64,000 bases of DNA from Acidimicrobiia bacterium (GCA_023264995.1 JAHFUR010000011.1:44122-108121); one strand, 5' to 3'. Numbered from the stretch's first letter, positions 9,077 to 18,419 are shown. Notes: generated by a model from the sequence alone, not told the origin. Translations and numbers: made by a program.

Positions 9077-10471
9077 ATGGCGGGCATTTCGGGGGACGCG
9101 GTCGAGACGCTCCGGGCTGGGATGACCGGAGTGGTCGCGCTCGCAAGCGAGACCAACTACGACGAAGCGGTCAACATCTGGAACGGCGCGGTGTCCCGCC
9201 GGCCGGCCGTCGTGGCCCGGTGCACGACAACAGCGGATGTCGCCGCCGCGCTGGCGTTCGCCCGGGAGCACGGCCTGGAGGTCTCGGTGAGGGGCGGGGG
9301 GCACAACTACGCCGGCCATGCGCTCACCGAGGGCGGCCTCATGATCGACCTGACGCCGATGAAGGCCGTCCACGTCGACGCCGAGGCCCGCCGGGCAAGA
9401 TGCGGCGGCGGCAGCACCTGGGGTGAGCTCGATGCGGCCACGCAGGGCTACGCGCTGGCGGTCCCGGGTGGCTTCATCAGCCACACCGGGGTGGCCGGCC
9501 TCACTCTCGGTGGGGGCCTGGGATGGATGTCACGTCTTGCCGGGTTGTCGTGCGACAACCTGGTCGGCGCCGAGGTCGTCACCGCCGACGGGCAGGTGCT
9601 GCGCGCCTCGGAGAGCGAGAACACCGACCTCCTCTGGGCGCTCCGAGGCGGCGGGGGCAACTTCGGCGTCGTGACCGAGTTCGAGTTCACCCTCCACCCG
9701 GTCGGGCCGATTGTCCATCTCGGGCTCTTTCTGTTCAGCCCGGACCAGGGCACTGACCTGTTCCGGTTCGCCCGTTCGTACCTGAACGACCTCCCCGACG
9801 AGTCATGCGCCTTCCTCGCCGGCCTCAGCGCCCCGCCGGCGCCGTTTGTGCCACCCGAGCTCCACTTCACCCCGGCGTTCGCGCTCGCCGTGGTCGGCTT
9901 CGGCGACGCGGCCGCCCACGCGGCCCTGCTGGCTCCGATCAAGGCGGCCCTCACGCCGATCGTCGAGATGGCCACACCGATCCCGTATGTCGCGCTCCAG
10001 CAGATGTTCAACGAATCGGCTCCCTGGGGCCTCTACGCCTACGAGAAGGCCGTGTACCTGGAGGAGCTGACCGACGCCGCCATCGAGGTCATCGTCGAAC
10101 ACCAGCCGCGCAAGCTGTCGCCGCTGTCGTTCGTCCCGATCTTCGTCCTCGGCGGCGCCTATGCACGCGCCGACGACGGGTCGACCGCGTTCGGCGGGAG
10201 CCGCGACATTCGCTACGTCGTCAACATCTCTGCCGCCACGCCCGGGCCGGAGGGCTACGAGGCGGAACGCGAATGGGTCCGCGCCTACTGGGCCGCGCTC
10301 GTCCCGCATGCCGCCGGCGTTGGCGGCTACGTGAACTTCATGAGCGAGTACGAAGCCGACCGCGTGCGCAACGCCTACGGCAGCAAGTACGAGCGTCTCC
10401 AGCAGATCAAGGCACGGTACGACCCCGGCAACATCTTCCACCTGAACGCCAACATCCCTCCCGCGTCGTGA
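9077..10471 (+). CDS. FAD-linked oxidoreductase, berberine-bridge-enzyme type
   Basis: A 464-aa oxidase of the PCMH-FAD (FAD_binding_4) family with a C-terminal BBE segment. GGGHNYAGHA (H76) is the site where these enzymes attach FAD covalently through His. GGGGNFGVVTEFEF lies in the FAD-binding core, and the C-terminus has NAYGSKYERL...YDPGNIFHLNANI, the standard BBE signature. The second bond site (a Cys in some relatives) is not evident: the equivalent segment reads GGLGWMSRLAGLSCDN, whose Cys could serve. No signal peptide. Substrate unknown; members oxidise sugars, alkaloids or other alcohols. A VOC gene follows after 37 bp. Confidence 0.88.
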   Translation: MAGISGDAVETLRAGMTGVVALASETNYDEAVNIWNGAVSRRPAVVARCTTTADVAAALAFAREHGLEVSVRGGGHNYAGHALTEGGLMIDLTPMKAVHVDAEARRARCGGGSTWGELDAATQGYALAVPGGFISHTGVAGLTLGGGLGWMSRLAGLSCDNLVGAEVVTADGQVLRASESENTDLLWALRGGGGNFGVVTEFEFTLHPVGPIVHLGLFLFSPDQGTDLFRFARSYLNDLPDESCAFLAGLSAPPAPFVPPELHFTPAFALAVVGFGDAAAHAALLAPIKAALTPIVEMATPIPYVALQQMFNESAPWGLYAYEKAVYLEELTDAAIEVIVEHQPRKLSPLSFVPIFVLGGAYARADDGSTAFGGSRDIRYVVNISAATPGPEGYEAEREWVRAYWAALVPHAAGVGGYVNFMSEYEADRVRNAYGSKYERLQQIKARYDPGNIFHLNANIPPAS

Positions 10472-10508
10472 CCGGCCGTACGCGCCCGTCCAGGGTTACC
10501 CTGGGCCG

Positions 10509-11108
10509 ATGACCGCACAAACCGACGCCGTGTACTGGCGGGGCGTCAACCACCTTGCCCTCATCACGACCGATATGGACGCCACCGTCCGCTTCTACCA
10601 CGGGGCCCTCGGCGCCCGGCTCGTCATGACCATCGCCACGCCGGCGTTCAAGCACTACTTCTTCGACATTGCCGCCGGCAACACGCTCGCCTTCTTCGAG
10701 TACCTCGGCGAGCCCATCGACCGCTTCGCCAAACCGGCGGGCGTGCCGTACGCACAGGCGTCCCAGTTTGACCACCTGGCATTGGCCCTCGCCGACGAGG
10801 AGTCGCTGCTGCGCCTCCGCGACCGTCTGAAGGTCCACAACTGCGAGGTCACCGACGTGGTCGACCATGGCACGCTGCGCTCGATCTACTTCACCGACCC
10901 GAACGGCATCGCGCTCGAAGCGTCGTGGTGGGTGGCCGACCCAACCGGGCGGCCGGTGGACTACACCGATGAGCGGTTTTTCGCCGACCCCGATCCGGTC
11001 GACGCGGTCAAGGAGCTCCGGGACAGCGGCACGCTGGCCTGGACGCCTCGCACCCAGCTGGTGAGCGCGGTCACCCGGGACCTTTCGGGGCCGACGTCCG
11101 GCGGTTGA
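10509..11108 (+). CDS. VOC-family protein (glyoxalase superfamily)
   Basis: A 199-aa protein. Residues 10-140 form a VOC domain: VNHLALITTDMDATVRFYH, a helix, then FDHLALALADEE and SIYFTDPNGIALEASWW. The His of NHLAL, the His of FDHLAL and the Glu of ALEASW are metal-ligand candidates, so this member could be catalytic. A C-terminal extension of about 50 residues (ERFFADPDPVDAVKEL onwards) is less conserved. It probably shares a transcript with the upstream flavoenzyme. Substrate not predictable. Confidence 0.82.
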   Translation: MTAQTDAVYWRGVNHLALITTDMDATVRFYHGALGARLVMTIATPAFKHYFFDIAAGNTLAFFEYLGEPIDRFAKPAGVPYAQASQFDHLALALADEESLLRLRDRLKVHNCEVTDVVDHGTLRSIYFTDPNGIALEASWWVADPTGRPVDYTDERFFADPDPVDAVKELRDSGTLAWTPRTQLVSAVTRDLSGPTSGG

Positions 11109-11205
11109 GGCCGGGGAAGGTTCGGGCCGGACGGCACGGCCTCGCGTCCTTTTGTAGTGTGCGGCGGGCGCGGGATCCCCGTGCACGCTCCGAGGAGGCA
11201 CCCCC

Positions 11206-11487
11206 ATGGCATTTCTGCTGACCCACTTCTGGCCGGGCGGGACTGACGACCAGTACCGGGCCATGATCGCCACGGTCCACCCGGCTGACGGGCTTCCGGC
11301 CGGGCAGGTGTACCACGCGGCCGGACCGACCGACGGTGGCTACCTGATCGCCGCCGTGTGGGATTCCAAGGAGAGCTCGGACCGCTTCGTGAGCGAGGTG
11401 CTACTGGCCAGCCTGCCGGTGCCGGGCGGCTTCGAGGGCCATCCGGAGGAGCGCGTCGCCGAGGTCGCCAACCTCCAGACGCAGTAG
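11206..11487 (+). CDS. small protein resembling dimeric alpha/beta-barrel (ABM-like) domains
   Basis: A 93-aa protein with a GAGGAGG ribosome-binding site. The pattern (an F-L-T-H-F-W strand, a helix DDQYRAMIATV, GLPAGQVYHAAGP, then GGYLIAAVWDSKESSDRF) is like the monooxygenase/stress-response dimeric alpha-beta barrels, where WDSKE-x-x-D-x-F is a recurrent end. The family assignment is from pattern only. It is followed closely by the secreted protease gene. Confidence 0.6.
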   Translation: MAFLLTHFWPGGTDDQYRAMIATVHPADGLPAGQVYHAAGPTDGGYLIAAVWDSKESSDRFVSEVLLASLPVPGGFEGHPEERVAEVANLQTQ

Positions 11488-11515
11488 CCCTCACCGGAGG
11501 GCGGGGAGGGGCTCG

Positions 11516-13408
11516 ATGGTGCGGTTGCGGCGGGTACTTGCCGTCATGACGTTGGCGATAGCCGCGGTCACGACGGGGGTGCAGGCCGCGCCCGCAGGGG
11601 CTGACGCGCCGGTGCGCTCCATCGTCGTCTACCGGGACCAGGTCAACGGCGACGCCTTGACGTCGCTGCTCGAGCGGCTCGAGTCGTTCCGCAGCGTCTT
11701 CCGCTACCACCGCGCCCTCAACGGCTTCGCGGCCGAGCTGACCCCCGCCCAGGCGCGCCGCATCGCCGCCCATCCCGATGTTGCCTTCGTCTCCCCCGAC
11801 CGTGCCATCACGGTCGCCATGGCCGACGTGCTGGCATCAGGTGACAGCGCGCCCACCGGCACCCGCCGCATTGCGGCGGCCACCACGACCACCGCGAACC
11901 AGGCCAGCACCGTCGGCGTGGCCGTGCTTGACACGGGCATCGACAGCAGCCACCCGGACCTCAACGTCGGGACAGGCACCAACTGCGTCACGCCGGGTGC
12001 GGTACCGCAGGACGACCACGGCCATGGCACCCATGTAGCCGGCACGATCGGGGCGAGGAACAACGGGTCTGGCGTCGTCGGTGTCGTGCCGGGTACGACG
12101 TTGTACCCGGTCAAGGTGCTGGACGCTTCGGGCAGCGGCCTGTGGTCGCAAGTGATCTGCGGCATCGATTGGGTCGCCCAGAACGCCGCGACGCGCAACA
12201 TCAAGGTCGCCAACCTCAGCCTGGCCGGTGCCGGGTCCAACGACAACAATTGCGGCAACACCAACAGCGATGCGTTGCACAAGGCGATCTGCACCGCGAC
12301 CACGGCCGGGGTCACCTTCGCAGTCGCGGCCGGCAACAGCGGCGCCGACCTGGCCAAGACAAGCCCGGCTGACTACCCGGAGGTCCTGACCGCCACCGCC
12401 ATGTCGGACACCGACGGGCTGCCCGGAGGGACCGGAGGTCCACAGACGTGCGCGACCGGCGGCACAGACGACTCCGGCGCGGCGTTCTCCAACTTCGCCG
12501 TGGCCGGGACCGACATCGATCACACGATCGCCGCGCCTGGGGTCTGCATCCGTTCGTCTTGGCCGGGTGGCGGGTACGCGGTCCTGTCCGGCACCAGCAT
12601 GGCCAGCCCTCACATCGCCGGCTCGATCGCGCTGTGCCTCGGCGTGGCAGGCGGAGCCGGGCCGTGTGCCGGGATGACGCCGGCCCAGGTGATCCAAAGG
12701 CTGCGGGCCGATGCCGCCGCCCACACCGCCGCCGACACGTCGTACGGGTTCACCGGGGATCCCCTCAATCGGCCGACGTCGGGCCACTACCTCGGCCACC
12801 TGGCGTGGGACGGTAGCGACTTCTCCCTCTCTGCCGCGCCGGCGAACCCCACCACATCGGTCGGTACCGCTGTCGGCTTCGACCTGACCGTCTCGCCTGC
12901 CGGCCAGTTCACCTCCGCCGTCGCCCTCAGCGCCGCCGCGTCGTCGAGCGTGACGCTGTCCCAGGCATCGCCCACGTCGGCCCGCCCGTACGCTCCAGTG
13001 CACTTCACCGCGTCGGCGCCGGCCCAGGGGACCTACGCGATCACTGTCACCGGCGTCGGCGAGGGCCTCACCCGGACGGCCACCGTCAACCTCACGGTGG
13101 CATCGTCGCCCTCGGCTCCCACGCTGACGGCCACCGCTGGGAACGCCGCCGTCAGCCTGAGCTGGCCGGCCCCCGCCACCGGCGGCGCTCCGATCCGCGG
13201 CTACAACCTCTACCGGGGGACGGCCGCGGGGGCCGAGGCGCTTGTCAAGACCCTCGGGAACGTGAACACGTACAACGACACCGGGCTCAAGAACGGTGTC
13301 ACCTACTACTACCGTCTCAGCGCGGTGAACGGTGTCGGGGAAGGCCCGCTCTCGGCCGAGCGCAGCGCCAAACCTGCGGCGCGGAGCTGCCTGATCATCT
13401 GTCTCTGA
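11516..13408 (+). CDS. secreted subtilisin-like serine protease (S8) with FN3 domain
   Basis: A 630-aa preproprotease. It has a signal peptide (about 1-25, RLRR then a hydrophobic core) and an inhibitor-I9-like propeptide (about 33-102). The S8 catalytic domain shows D139 (AVLDTGIDSSHPD), H170 (HGHGTHVAG), N274 (AAGNSGAD) and nucleophile S361 (SGTSMASPH). A beta-rich linker (about 435-530) and a fibronectin type III domain (about 533-620) follow. Cys pairs in the catalytic domain (C157, C216, C246, C259) suggest disulfides in an exported enzyme. The very end (RSCLIICL) is short and hydrophobic but too short for a sorting signal. Substrates unknown. Confidence 0.92.
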   Translation: MVRLRRVLAVMTLAIAAVTTGVQAAPAGADAPVRSIVVYRDQVNGDALTSLLERLESFRSVFRYHRALNGFAAELTPAQARRIAAHPDVAFVSPDRAITVAMADVLASGDSAPTGTRRIAAATTTTANQASTVGVAVLDTGIDSSHPDLNVGTGTNCVTPGAVPQDDHGHGTHVAGTIGARNNGSGVVGVVPGTTLYPVKVLDASGSGLWSQVICGIDWVAQNAATRNIKVANLSLAGAGSNDNNCGNTNSDALHKAICTATTAGVTFAVAAGNSGADLAKTSPADYPEVLTATAMSDTDGLPGGTGGPQTCATGGTDDSGAAFSNFAVAGTDIDHTIAAPGVCIRSSWPGGGYAVLSGTSMASPHIAGSIALCLGVAGGAGPCAGMTPAQVIQRLRADAAAHTAADTSYGFTGDPLNRPTSGHYLGHLAWDGSDFSLSAAPANPTTSVGTAVGFDLTVSPAGQFTSAVALSAAASSSVTLSQASPTSARPYAPVHFTASAPAQGTYAITVTGVGEGLTRTATVNLTVASSPSAPTLTATAGNAAVSLSWPAPATGGAPIRGYNLYRGTAAGAEALVKTLGNVNTYNDTGLKNGVTYYYRLSAVNGVGEGPLSAERSAKPAARSCLIICL

Positions 13409-13427
13409 CCGACAGTGACGGTCGGTC
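13407..13427 (+). terminator. hairpin after the protease gene
   Basis: GACCGAC (13407-13413) and GTCGGTC (13421-13427) form a perfect 7-bp stem around a 7-nt loop, overlapping the stop codon. There is no T-run, so termination is only probable. Confidence 0.45.
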
Positions 13428-13533
13428 CTCCGCTGGCGTACCTCGGGTGGCCGCGGCCACCACCGCCGCTCCGGCGCGGGTTGATGCAGCCGACCGCCGG
13501 CTCCCACGCTCATTCCTGCGTACCATCGCCTTC

Positions 13534-13734
13534 ATGAGCGATCAGTCTGACGTGACGTCTAGCACCGACCCCGGTCAAGTACCGCCAGCAGCGCCGCCCG
13601 CCCCGGCGAAGCGGGTGCGGCGTACCATGCTATCGACCGGGTTCAGCGATGTCCCTGCCAAGACGTGCGGGATCTGCGGCTTCGAGGGGTTCCGCTGGCA
13701 AAAGGAGTGCCCGAACGGCCATCCGCTCGGCTGA
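13534..13734 (+). CDS. small zinc-finger-like protein, 66 aa
   Basis: A 66-aa protein with a low-complexity Pro/Ala N-terminal half (residues 12-30) and a C-terminal CGICGFEGFRWQKECPNGH motif. The three Cys and the terminal His could bind one zinc ion. The ATG at 13534 begins a more natural protein (MSDQSD) than the upstream in-frame start. Family not recognised. Confidence 0.6.
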   Translation: MSDQSDVTSSTDPGQVPPAAPPAPAKRVRRTMLSTGFSDVPAKTCGICGFEGFRWQKECPNGHPLG

Positions 13735-14130
13735 ACCGGGCGCCCGCCGGCCCGGCGTACGACGCCAACGCCGGGCGAATTGCCGCAGCCGGCGGCGCGG
13801 CTCACAAGTGGGTGCCTCAACACGCGTCGGTCCAACCCGCCGACGTTCCCCCCGACTTCAGCGCCCCTCGACCGGCGGGTAGCCGGCAGCTGCGCAGCCG
13901 CCGTCGGCGCCCACACCAGGTGGGCGCAAGCACTGCCGTTCACGAGACGCCTCCGCGCGTACAGCGTTCCATCCGGTTCTCCAGCCGGTGGACGTTGTCG
14001 GGCCTGTCAGCGACTGGGCCCGCCGAATTTCTGCGCCAGTAGCTTGAATCCTTCGGGCCGACTTTCGGGTCGTCGTCAGGACGCCGGTCCCGCGCCCGGC
14101 GCGTCGGCAGCGTCCAGTACGGTCGGGGCG
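13735..14130. other. 395-bp intergenic region with no gene call
   Basis: No frame here has a convincing start, ribosome-binding site or recognisable product. The stretch is somewhat richer in short direct and inverted CGG/CCG words, but I see no perfect long repeat, tRNA or terminator. Promoters for the following SnoaL-like gene may lie at its right end. Confidence 0.5.
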
Positions 14131-14610
14131 ATGACGCTCTCAACCGACGGTGATGTCATGAAAGCCATCGTGCGGAGACATTTCGAGGAGGTCCTGAACC
14201 TCGGGAGCGTCGACGTGATCGAGGAGCTCTACTCGGATGACTACGTCCTCGATGCGCCGTTCAGCTCGGACGGCCTCCCCCAGGAACATGCCGTGACTTC
14301 CGGCCGCACCGGGCTCAGGGAGCGAGTGGAGCTGTTTCGGACCGCGTTTCCCGACATCACGTTCTCCGTCGAGGAGATGCTCGCCGAGGGCGATGCCGTC
14401 GCCGCCCGGTACATCTTCCGAGGCACCCACCTCGGGCCCTTCGGCGAGATCGCGCCTACCGGCAGGACGCTGTCCGTCACCGGGATACTCGTCGCTCATT
14501 TCCGCGCCGGGACCATCTACGAAGCCTTCAGCGCGTTCGATAGCGGCGACATGTTGCGCCAGCTCAATGCAACCGAGCCGCCCAGCAGCGGCGACGGTCC
14601 GTCCGCTTAG
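14131..14610 (+). CDS. SnoaL-like polyketide-cyclase-family / ester cyclase protein
   Basis: A 159-aa single-domain protein of the NTF2-like superfamily. The pattern is MKAIVRRHFEEVLNLGSVDVIEEL, YVLDAP, then RVELFRTAFPDITFSVEEM, GDAVAARYIFRGTHLGPFGEIAPTGR and a final beta strand. DITFSVEEM-x-AEGD-x-VA-x-R is characteristic of the SnoaL-like/ester-cyclase group, whose members act on varied small molecules or only bind them. It stands alone; the tRNA-Val gene follows on the other strand. Confidence 0.82.
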   Translation: MTLSTDGDVMKAIVRRHFEEVLNLGSVDVIEELYSDDYVLDAPFSSDGLPQEHAVTSGRTGLRERVELFRTAFPDITFSVEEMLAEGDAVAARYIFRGTHLGPFGEIAPTGRTLSVTGILVAHFRAGTIYEAFSAFDSGDMLRQLNATEPPSSGDGPSA

Positions 14611-14684
14611 CCCAGACGAACCTCGACGATCCTCCACCTGGCTCCGCGAGTCCGCTGAGGGCCAAAACCGCAGTTCAGCGGGGG

Positions 14685-14758
14685 TGGGCGCTGAGGGACT
14701 CGAACCCCCGACCCCATCCTTGTAAGGGATGTGCTCTAACCAGCTGAGCTAAGCGCCC
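14685..14758 (-). tRNA. tRNA-Val (anticodon UAC)
   Basis: A complete cloverleaf. The acceptor stem GGGCGCT pairs with AGCGCCC, and the D-arm is GCTC...GAGC. The anticodon stem CATCC/GGATG holds the loop CTTACAA (anticodon TAC, reading GUA), and the T-loop is TTCGAGT. The discriminator base is A, and CCA is not encoded. Length 74 nt. Confidence 0.96.
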
Positions 14759-14771
14759 GACGACGTCGAGG

Positions 14772-15257
14772 CTACCGGGGCGGGAGGCTTCGGCCGAGCC
14801 GCTGTAGGGCTGTCGCGGCCTCGGGGAGCAGGCCGGGCAGCTCGTCGGGCCGGAACCATCGAGCCTCGCTGATCTCAGGCGAGTGCACGGTGTCGTCCGG
14901 TCGCGCGGAGCCGGCGGCCAGCCGGGCGTTGAACACCACGTCGACCCGGCGCATCGGCGAGTCCACGACCACGATGGGCTCGCCCACCAGTTCCACGTCG
15001 ATGCCCAGCTCCTCGCCGACCTCGCGCCGGGCCGCATCGGCCGGCTCCTCCCGCCGGCGCATCAACCCACCGGGGAGGCCCCACCCGCCTTTCCGGTAGG
15101 ACTGCCGCACGAGCAACAGGGAGCCGTCCTCACGTTCGACGAGGCAGACCGCGCCCACGTGGAACGAGGGCGCGACCCGTCTGATCAGGAAGGTGCGCAC
15201 CGCCTCCGGCAACCGCCGGTACCCGCCGAACAGTGCGGCCTGAAACCGACGGGACAC
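14772..15257 (-). CDS. Nudix hydrolase
   Basis: A 161-aa protein with a complete Nudix box, G-x5-E-x7-REVGEELGI, in residues about 63-85 following WGLPGGLM. The Nudix box binds Mg2+ and cleaves a nucleoside diphosphate linked to another group; the substrate cannot be read from sequence. An N-terminal helical extension of about 30 residues (LFGGYRRLPEAVRTFLIRR) precedes the fold. It starts directly after the gene for the inositol-phosphatase-family protein, so the two are likely co-transcribed. Confidence 0.9.
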   Translation of the reverse strand: MSRRFQAALFGGYRRLPEAVRTFLIRRVAPSFHVGAVCLVEREDGSLLLVRQSYRKGGWGLPGGLMRRREEPADAARREVGEELGIDVELVGEPIVVVDSPMRRVDVVFNARLAAGSARPDDTVHSPEISEARWFRPDELPGLLPEAATALQRLGRSLPPR

Positions 15258-16022
15258 TCAGCCTGCGCCGGCCGGCACGGGGAAGCCGCCGCGGGCCGCG
15301 AGCAGCTCGGCAAGCAGTTCAGGGGTCGCCGCGGCCACCGGCACACGCCGGTCGGCCCAGCCCATGGTCAGGAGGTCGCGGCCGGCGGCGTCGGCCACGG
15401 CGGCGCCAGCCTCCTGGCACACGAGCATGCCGCCCAGATAGTCCCAGGGACTGTGGGCGTGGGTGGAGCAGTCGACGTAGCCGTCGAGGTGGCCGCACGC
15501 CACCGCACACAGGTCCAGGGCGGCGGCACCCAGCGCCCGCATCTGGCGCCAGCCCATGTACGCCGGCGGGTAGCCGTTCAGCCCGAGCACGGCAGCGTCG
15601 ACCCGGGTGCACGAGCTCGGCCCCGTGGGCTGGCCGTTCCGCAGCGCCCCCCCGCCCCTGACCGCCTCAAACCGCTCGCCGGTGGCCTGGTTCACGACGA
15701 GAGCTGCCCGGGCACCGCGGGCGTCGACCGCGCACACGCTGGTGGCGAACCACGGGAGCCCCAGGTCGGCATTGGTCGAGCCGTCGACCGGGTCGAGAGC
15801 GACGACGATGTCGCGATCAATGTCGTGCGGGCCGCTTTCCTCGCTCAGGACGCCGAGGCCGGCGCCGCGCAGGACGGCAAGGGCCACCCGGTCGGCGGCC
15901 AGGTCGGAGCGGTACTGGCCGGCGCGGGTGCCGGCCAGCCCCCAATCGCCCAAGTCGTCCAGCGCAGCCCGGACCGCGCCGGCCGCATCGGAAAGCACCG
16001 CCAGGAGCGCGTCGTCGGTCAC
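15258..16022 (-). CDS. inositol monophosphatase family protein
   Basis: A 254-aa enzyme of the Li+-sensitive, Mg2+-dependent phosphatase superfamily. Metal sites are visible as SEESG (first Glu), LDPVDGSTN (the DPxDGT/S signature) and SPWDYLGGM (late Asp), which is the order seen in IMPase, CysQ and histidinol phosphatase (HisN) members. A HisN role is possible in a histidine-making actinobacterium, but this gene is far from the his cluster here. Start chosen: GTG at 16022; another GTG lies about 15 codons upstream. Confidence 0.85.
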   Translation of the reverse strand: MTDDALLAVLSDAAGAVRAALDDLGDWGLAGTRAGQYRSDLAADRVALAVLRGAGLGVLSEESGPHDIDRDIVVALDPVDGSTNADLGLPWFATSVCAVDARGARAALVVNQATGERFEAVRGGGALRNGQPTGPSSCTRVDAAVLGLNGYPPAYMGWRQMRALGAAALDLCAVACGHLDGYVDCSTHAHSPWDYLGGMLVCQEAGAAVADAAGRDLLTMGWADRRVPVAAATPELLAELLAARGGFPVPAGAG

Positions 16023-16067
16023 CTTGGCCGACCCTACAGCGATAGCGCCGGCGGGCTGCGACACTGA

Positions 16068-16304
16068 ATGGGCGCGCACAAACACGGGAGAGTGGTGCCG
16101 GACAATCAGATGGTGGGGAAGATCGGCCGGGTCACCGGCACGATCGCTCCGGGGAAGCTCGGCGAAGTCATGGTCGCGGTCCGCGGCGGCACGGAGGCCT
16201 TCCATGCCTACGCCTCCGACGCGGACGAGACGATGGCCACCGGGAGCCGCATCGTGATCGTCGAGTACTACCCACCGCGGACCGTGGTCGTCGCCCGTAT
16301 GTAG
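16068..16304 (+). CDS. small NfeD-like (OB-fold) protein
   Basis: A 78-aa protein whose core (MVGKIGRVTGTIAPGKLGEVMVAV...GSRIVIVEYYPPRTVVVARM) has the Gly-rich beta-barrel pattern of the NfeD C-terminal OB domain. The position just 21 bp before a flotillin gene supports this, since NfeD-like proteins and flotillins commonly pair. It lacks the membrane segments of full NfeD. The start could be here or at the inner ATG before VGKIG. Confidence 0.75.
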   Translation: MGAHKHGRVVPDNQMVGKIGRVTGTIAPGKLGEVMVAVRGGTEAFHAYASDADETMATGSRIVIVEYYPPRTVVVARM

Positions 16305-16325
16305 CCCGATCCCGGAGGTTCTGAC

Positions 16326-17789
16326 ATGACCATTCTCATCGTCATCGGCGTGGCCCTCGCCCTGGCTGTCGCCCTGTTCAAGTCGTGCTGGAGGGTGGCC
16401 GAGCCCAACGAGGCCCTGATCATCTCCGGCATCCGGGAGCACTCCCCCGGCGACACCGTCCGCGAGAGCCTGGGCTTCAAGATCGTGACCGGCAAGGGGA
16501 CGCTCGTGGTCCCCGGGGTGCAGACCGTCCGCAAGCTCACCCTCGACCTGCGCGAGGCCGAGCTGGCCATCGACTGCGTGACCCACCAGGGCATCCCGCT
16601 CGGCATCAAGGGCGTGGTGATCTTCAAGGTGGGCGACGACTTCACATCGATCGCCAACGCGGCCCGCCGCTTCCTCGACCAGCAGAACCAGATGGACGCC
16701 CGGGTCCACAACGTCTTTGCCGGCCACCTGCGGGCGATCGTCGGCAGCATGACCGTCGAGGAGATGATCCGCGACCGGGAGAAGCTGACCCAGCTCACCC
16801 GCCAGTCCTCCGGCACCGAGATGGAGAAGCTCGGCCTGATCGTGGACTCGCTCCAGATCCAGGAGATCGACGACCCCACCGGTTACATCGAGAACCTCGG
16901 ACGGCCCCACGCCGCCGCAGTGGCCAGCCAGGCCCGCATCGCCCAGGCCCACGCCGACCGGGAGGCCACCGAACAGGAGCAGCAGGCCGACGCCCTGAAG
17001 GCCGAGGCCCGGCGGGAGAGCCAGATCAAGCAGGCCGGCTACCAGGCGGAGATCGACCGGGCCGCCGCCCTGACCCGACAGGCCGGCCCCCTCTCGGAGG
17101 CGTCGGCCCGCCAGCAGGTGGTTGTCGAGGAGACCAAGGTGGCCGAGCTCCAGGCCCAGCTCGAAGAGCAGCGCCTCCAGGCCCAGGTGCGCAAGCCGGC
17201 CGACGCCGAGGCCTACCAGAAGGTCACCCTGGCCCGGGCCGAGCGCGACTCACGGATCTCGGCGGCGGAGGCCAAGGCTCAGGAGGTGGAGCTGGCCGCT
17301 CAAGCCAACGGCAACCGGGTGAAGGTGGAGGCCGGCGCCGAGGCCGAGCACGTCCGCTTGGAAGCGGCGGCCCAGGCCGAGGCGGTCCGGCTGCGGGGCG
17401 ATGCCGACGCCGGCGCCACCCGGGCCAAGGGCCTGGCCGAGGGCGACTCGGTACGGGCCCGGGGCATGGCCGAGGCCGAGTCGATCAAGGCGCGGGCCGA
17501 CGCCCTGGCCGAGAACCAGGACGCGGTCATCGGCCAGCAGCTGGCCGAGCAGTGGCCGGCCATTGTCGAGGCCGCGGCCAAGCCGTTCGGCAACATCGAC
17601 CAGATGATCGTGCTCAACGGCGCCGCCGGCCTGTCCGAGGCGCTGGCCCAGGCCCTGTCCCAGGGCGTCGCCGGCCTCCAACTGGCCCGCAACCTCCTGT
17701 CCGGGGCATCGCGAGCCGCGGACGCGCCCAAGAGCGCGCCGGCCAACGGGGCCCGGCCCGACCGGGACACCGCCGATGCACCGGGGTAG
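16326..17789 (+). CDS. flotillin-like SPFH-domain membrane protein
   Basis: A 487-aa protein with a CGGAGG ribosome-binding site. An N-terminal membrane segment (ILIVIGVALALAVALF) is followed by the SPFH/band-7 domain (about 20-180) with AELAIDCVTHQGIPLGIKG. A long Ala/Glu/Gln-rich coiled coil (about 190-420) with many AEA repeats and a Gly/Ala-rich end complete it. Flotillins form large membrane-associated assemblies and organise lipid domains. The NfeD-like gene just upstream is the usual partner. Confidence 0.9.
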   Translation: MTILIVIGVALALAVALFKSCWRVAEPNEALIISGIREHSPGDTVRESLGFKIVTGKGTLVVPGVQTVRKLTLDLREAELAIDCVTHQGIPLGIKGVVIFKVGDDFTSIANAARRFLDQQNQMDARVHNVFAGHLRAIVGSMTVEEMIRDREKLTQLTRQSSGTEMEKLGLIVDSLQIQEIDDPTGYIENLGRPHAAAVASQARIAQAHADREATEQEQQADALKAEARRESQIKQAGYQAEIDRAAALTRQAGPLSEASARQQVVVEETKVAELQAQLEEQRLQAQVRKPADAEAYQKVTLARAERDSRISAAEAKAQEVELAAQANGNRVKVEAGAEAEHVRLEAAAQAEAVRLRGDADAGATRAKGLAEGDSVRARGMAEAESIKARADALAENQDAVIGQQLAEQWPAIVEAAAKPFGNIDQMIVLNGAAGLSEALAQALSQGVAGLQLARNLLSGASRAADAPKSAPANGARPDRDTADAPG

Positions 17790-17843
17790 ACCAGTCCCAT
17801 CCCCTACGCTCGGACCCGTCCGTTCCCCTGTAGGAGGTCCTGC

Positions 17844-18401
17844 TTGGCCGCAATCGACGTGGCGGGGTATGTCGCCGAACTGAAGGACCACGCCGTGGAC
17901 CATGGGTTCCATGTCCACGACGAGCGCCACTTCGTGGAGACGTACTCGCTCCGCCAGGTCTGGGAGGTCGACCTTCACCCCGAGGAGGGGTGCGGGGGGC
18001 CGCTCGACCTCCATCTGGCTCTCGAGGTCGAACCTCGGGTGCTGCTGGCGTTCGAGGACGTGGCTGCCAACCTGCCCGAGGACGATGAGCCGCCGGACGA
18101 GTTCTCGTTCCCTTTGACCTTCACCTGGGCCCTCCCCCCGCTGCCGAACGGCCCCGACCTCCTCGTCCTCGCCACCGACCTGGCCGGCGTGGGCGGGCCC
18201 GAGCTGCCCCTCGAGGTCTCCGCCATCGATTCGTTCGGCTCAGTCACCGACGCGCCGGAGCGCAGTCTCACCATCGTGGCCCGCCAGCAGGTGTCGCTGG
18301 CCAAGGTGTGGGCCGGCGAGGAGCTCCTCTGCGACCTCCTCGACCGGTGCTTGGCTGTGAGCCGCTTCCTGCTCGAACGGGCCACGGCGTGGGGCGTCTG
18401 A
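17844..18401 (+). CDS. unrecognised 185-aa protein, TTG start
   Basis: The start is TTG, supported by a strong TAGGAGG ribosome-binding site seven bases upstream. The protein is acidic and rich in beta-like segments with a helical C-terminus (SLAKVWAGEELLCDLLDRCLAVSRFLLE). No membrane segment or signal. I do not recognise the family. It follows the flotillin gene after about 54 bp and precedes the promoter of the candidate RNA and tRNA-Leu. Confidence 0.75.
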   Translation: MAAIDVAGYVAELKDHAVDHGFHVHDERHFVETYSLRQVWEVDLHPEEGCGGPLDLHLALEVEPRVLLAFEDVAANLPEDDEPPDEFSFPLTFTWALPPLPNGPDLLVLATDLAGVGGPELPLEVSAIDSFGSVTDAPERSLTIVARQQVSLAKVWAGEELLCDLLDRCLAVSRFLLERATAWGV

Positions 18402-18419
18402 GGTCGCCAAAACCATCGC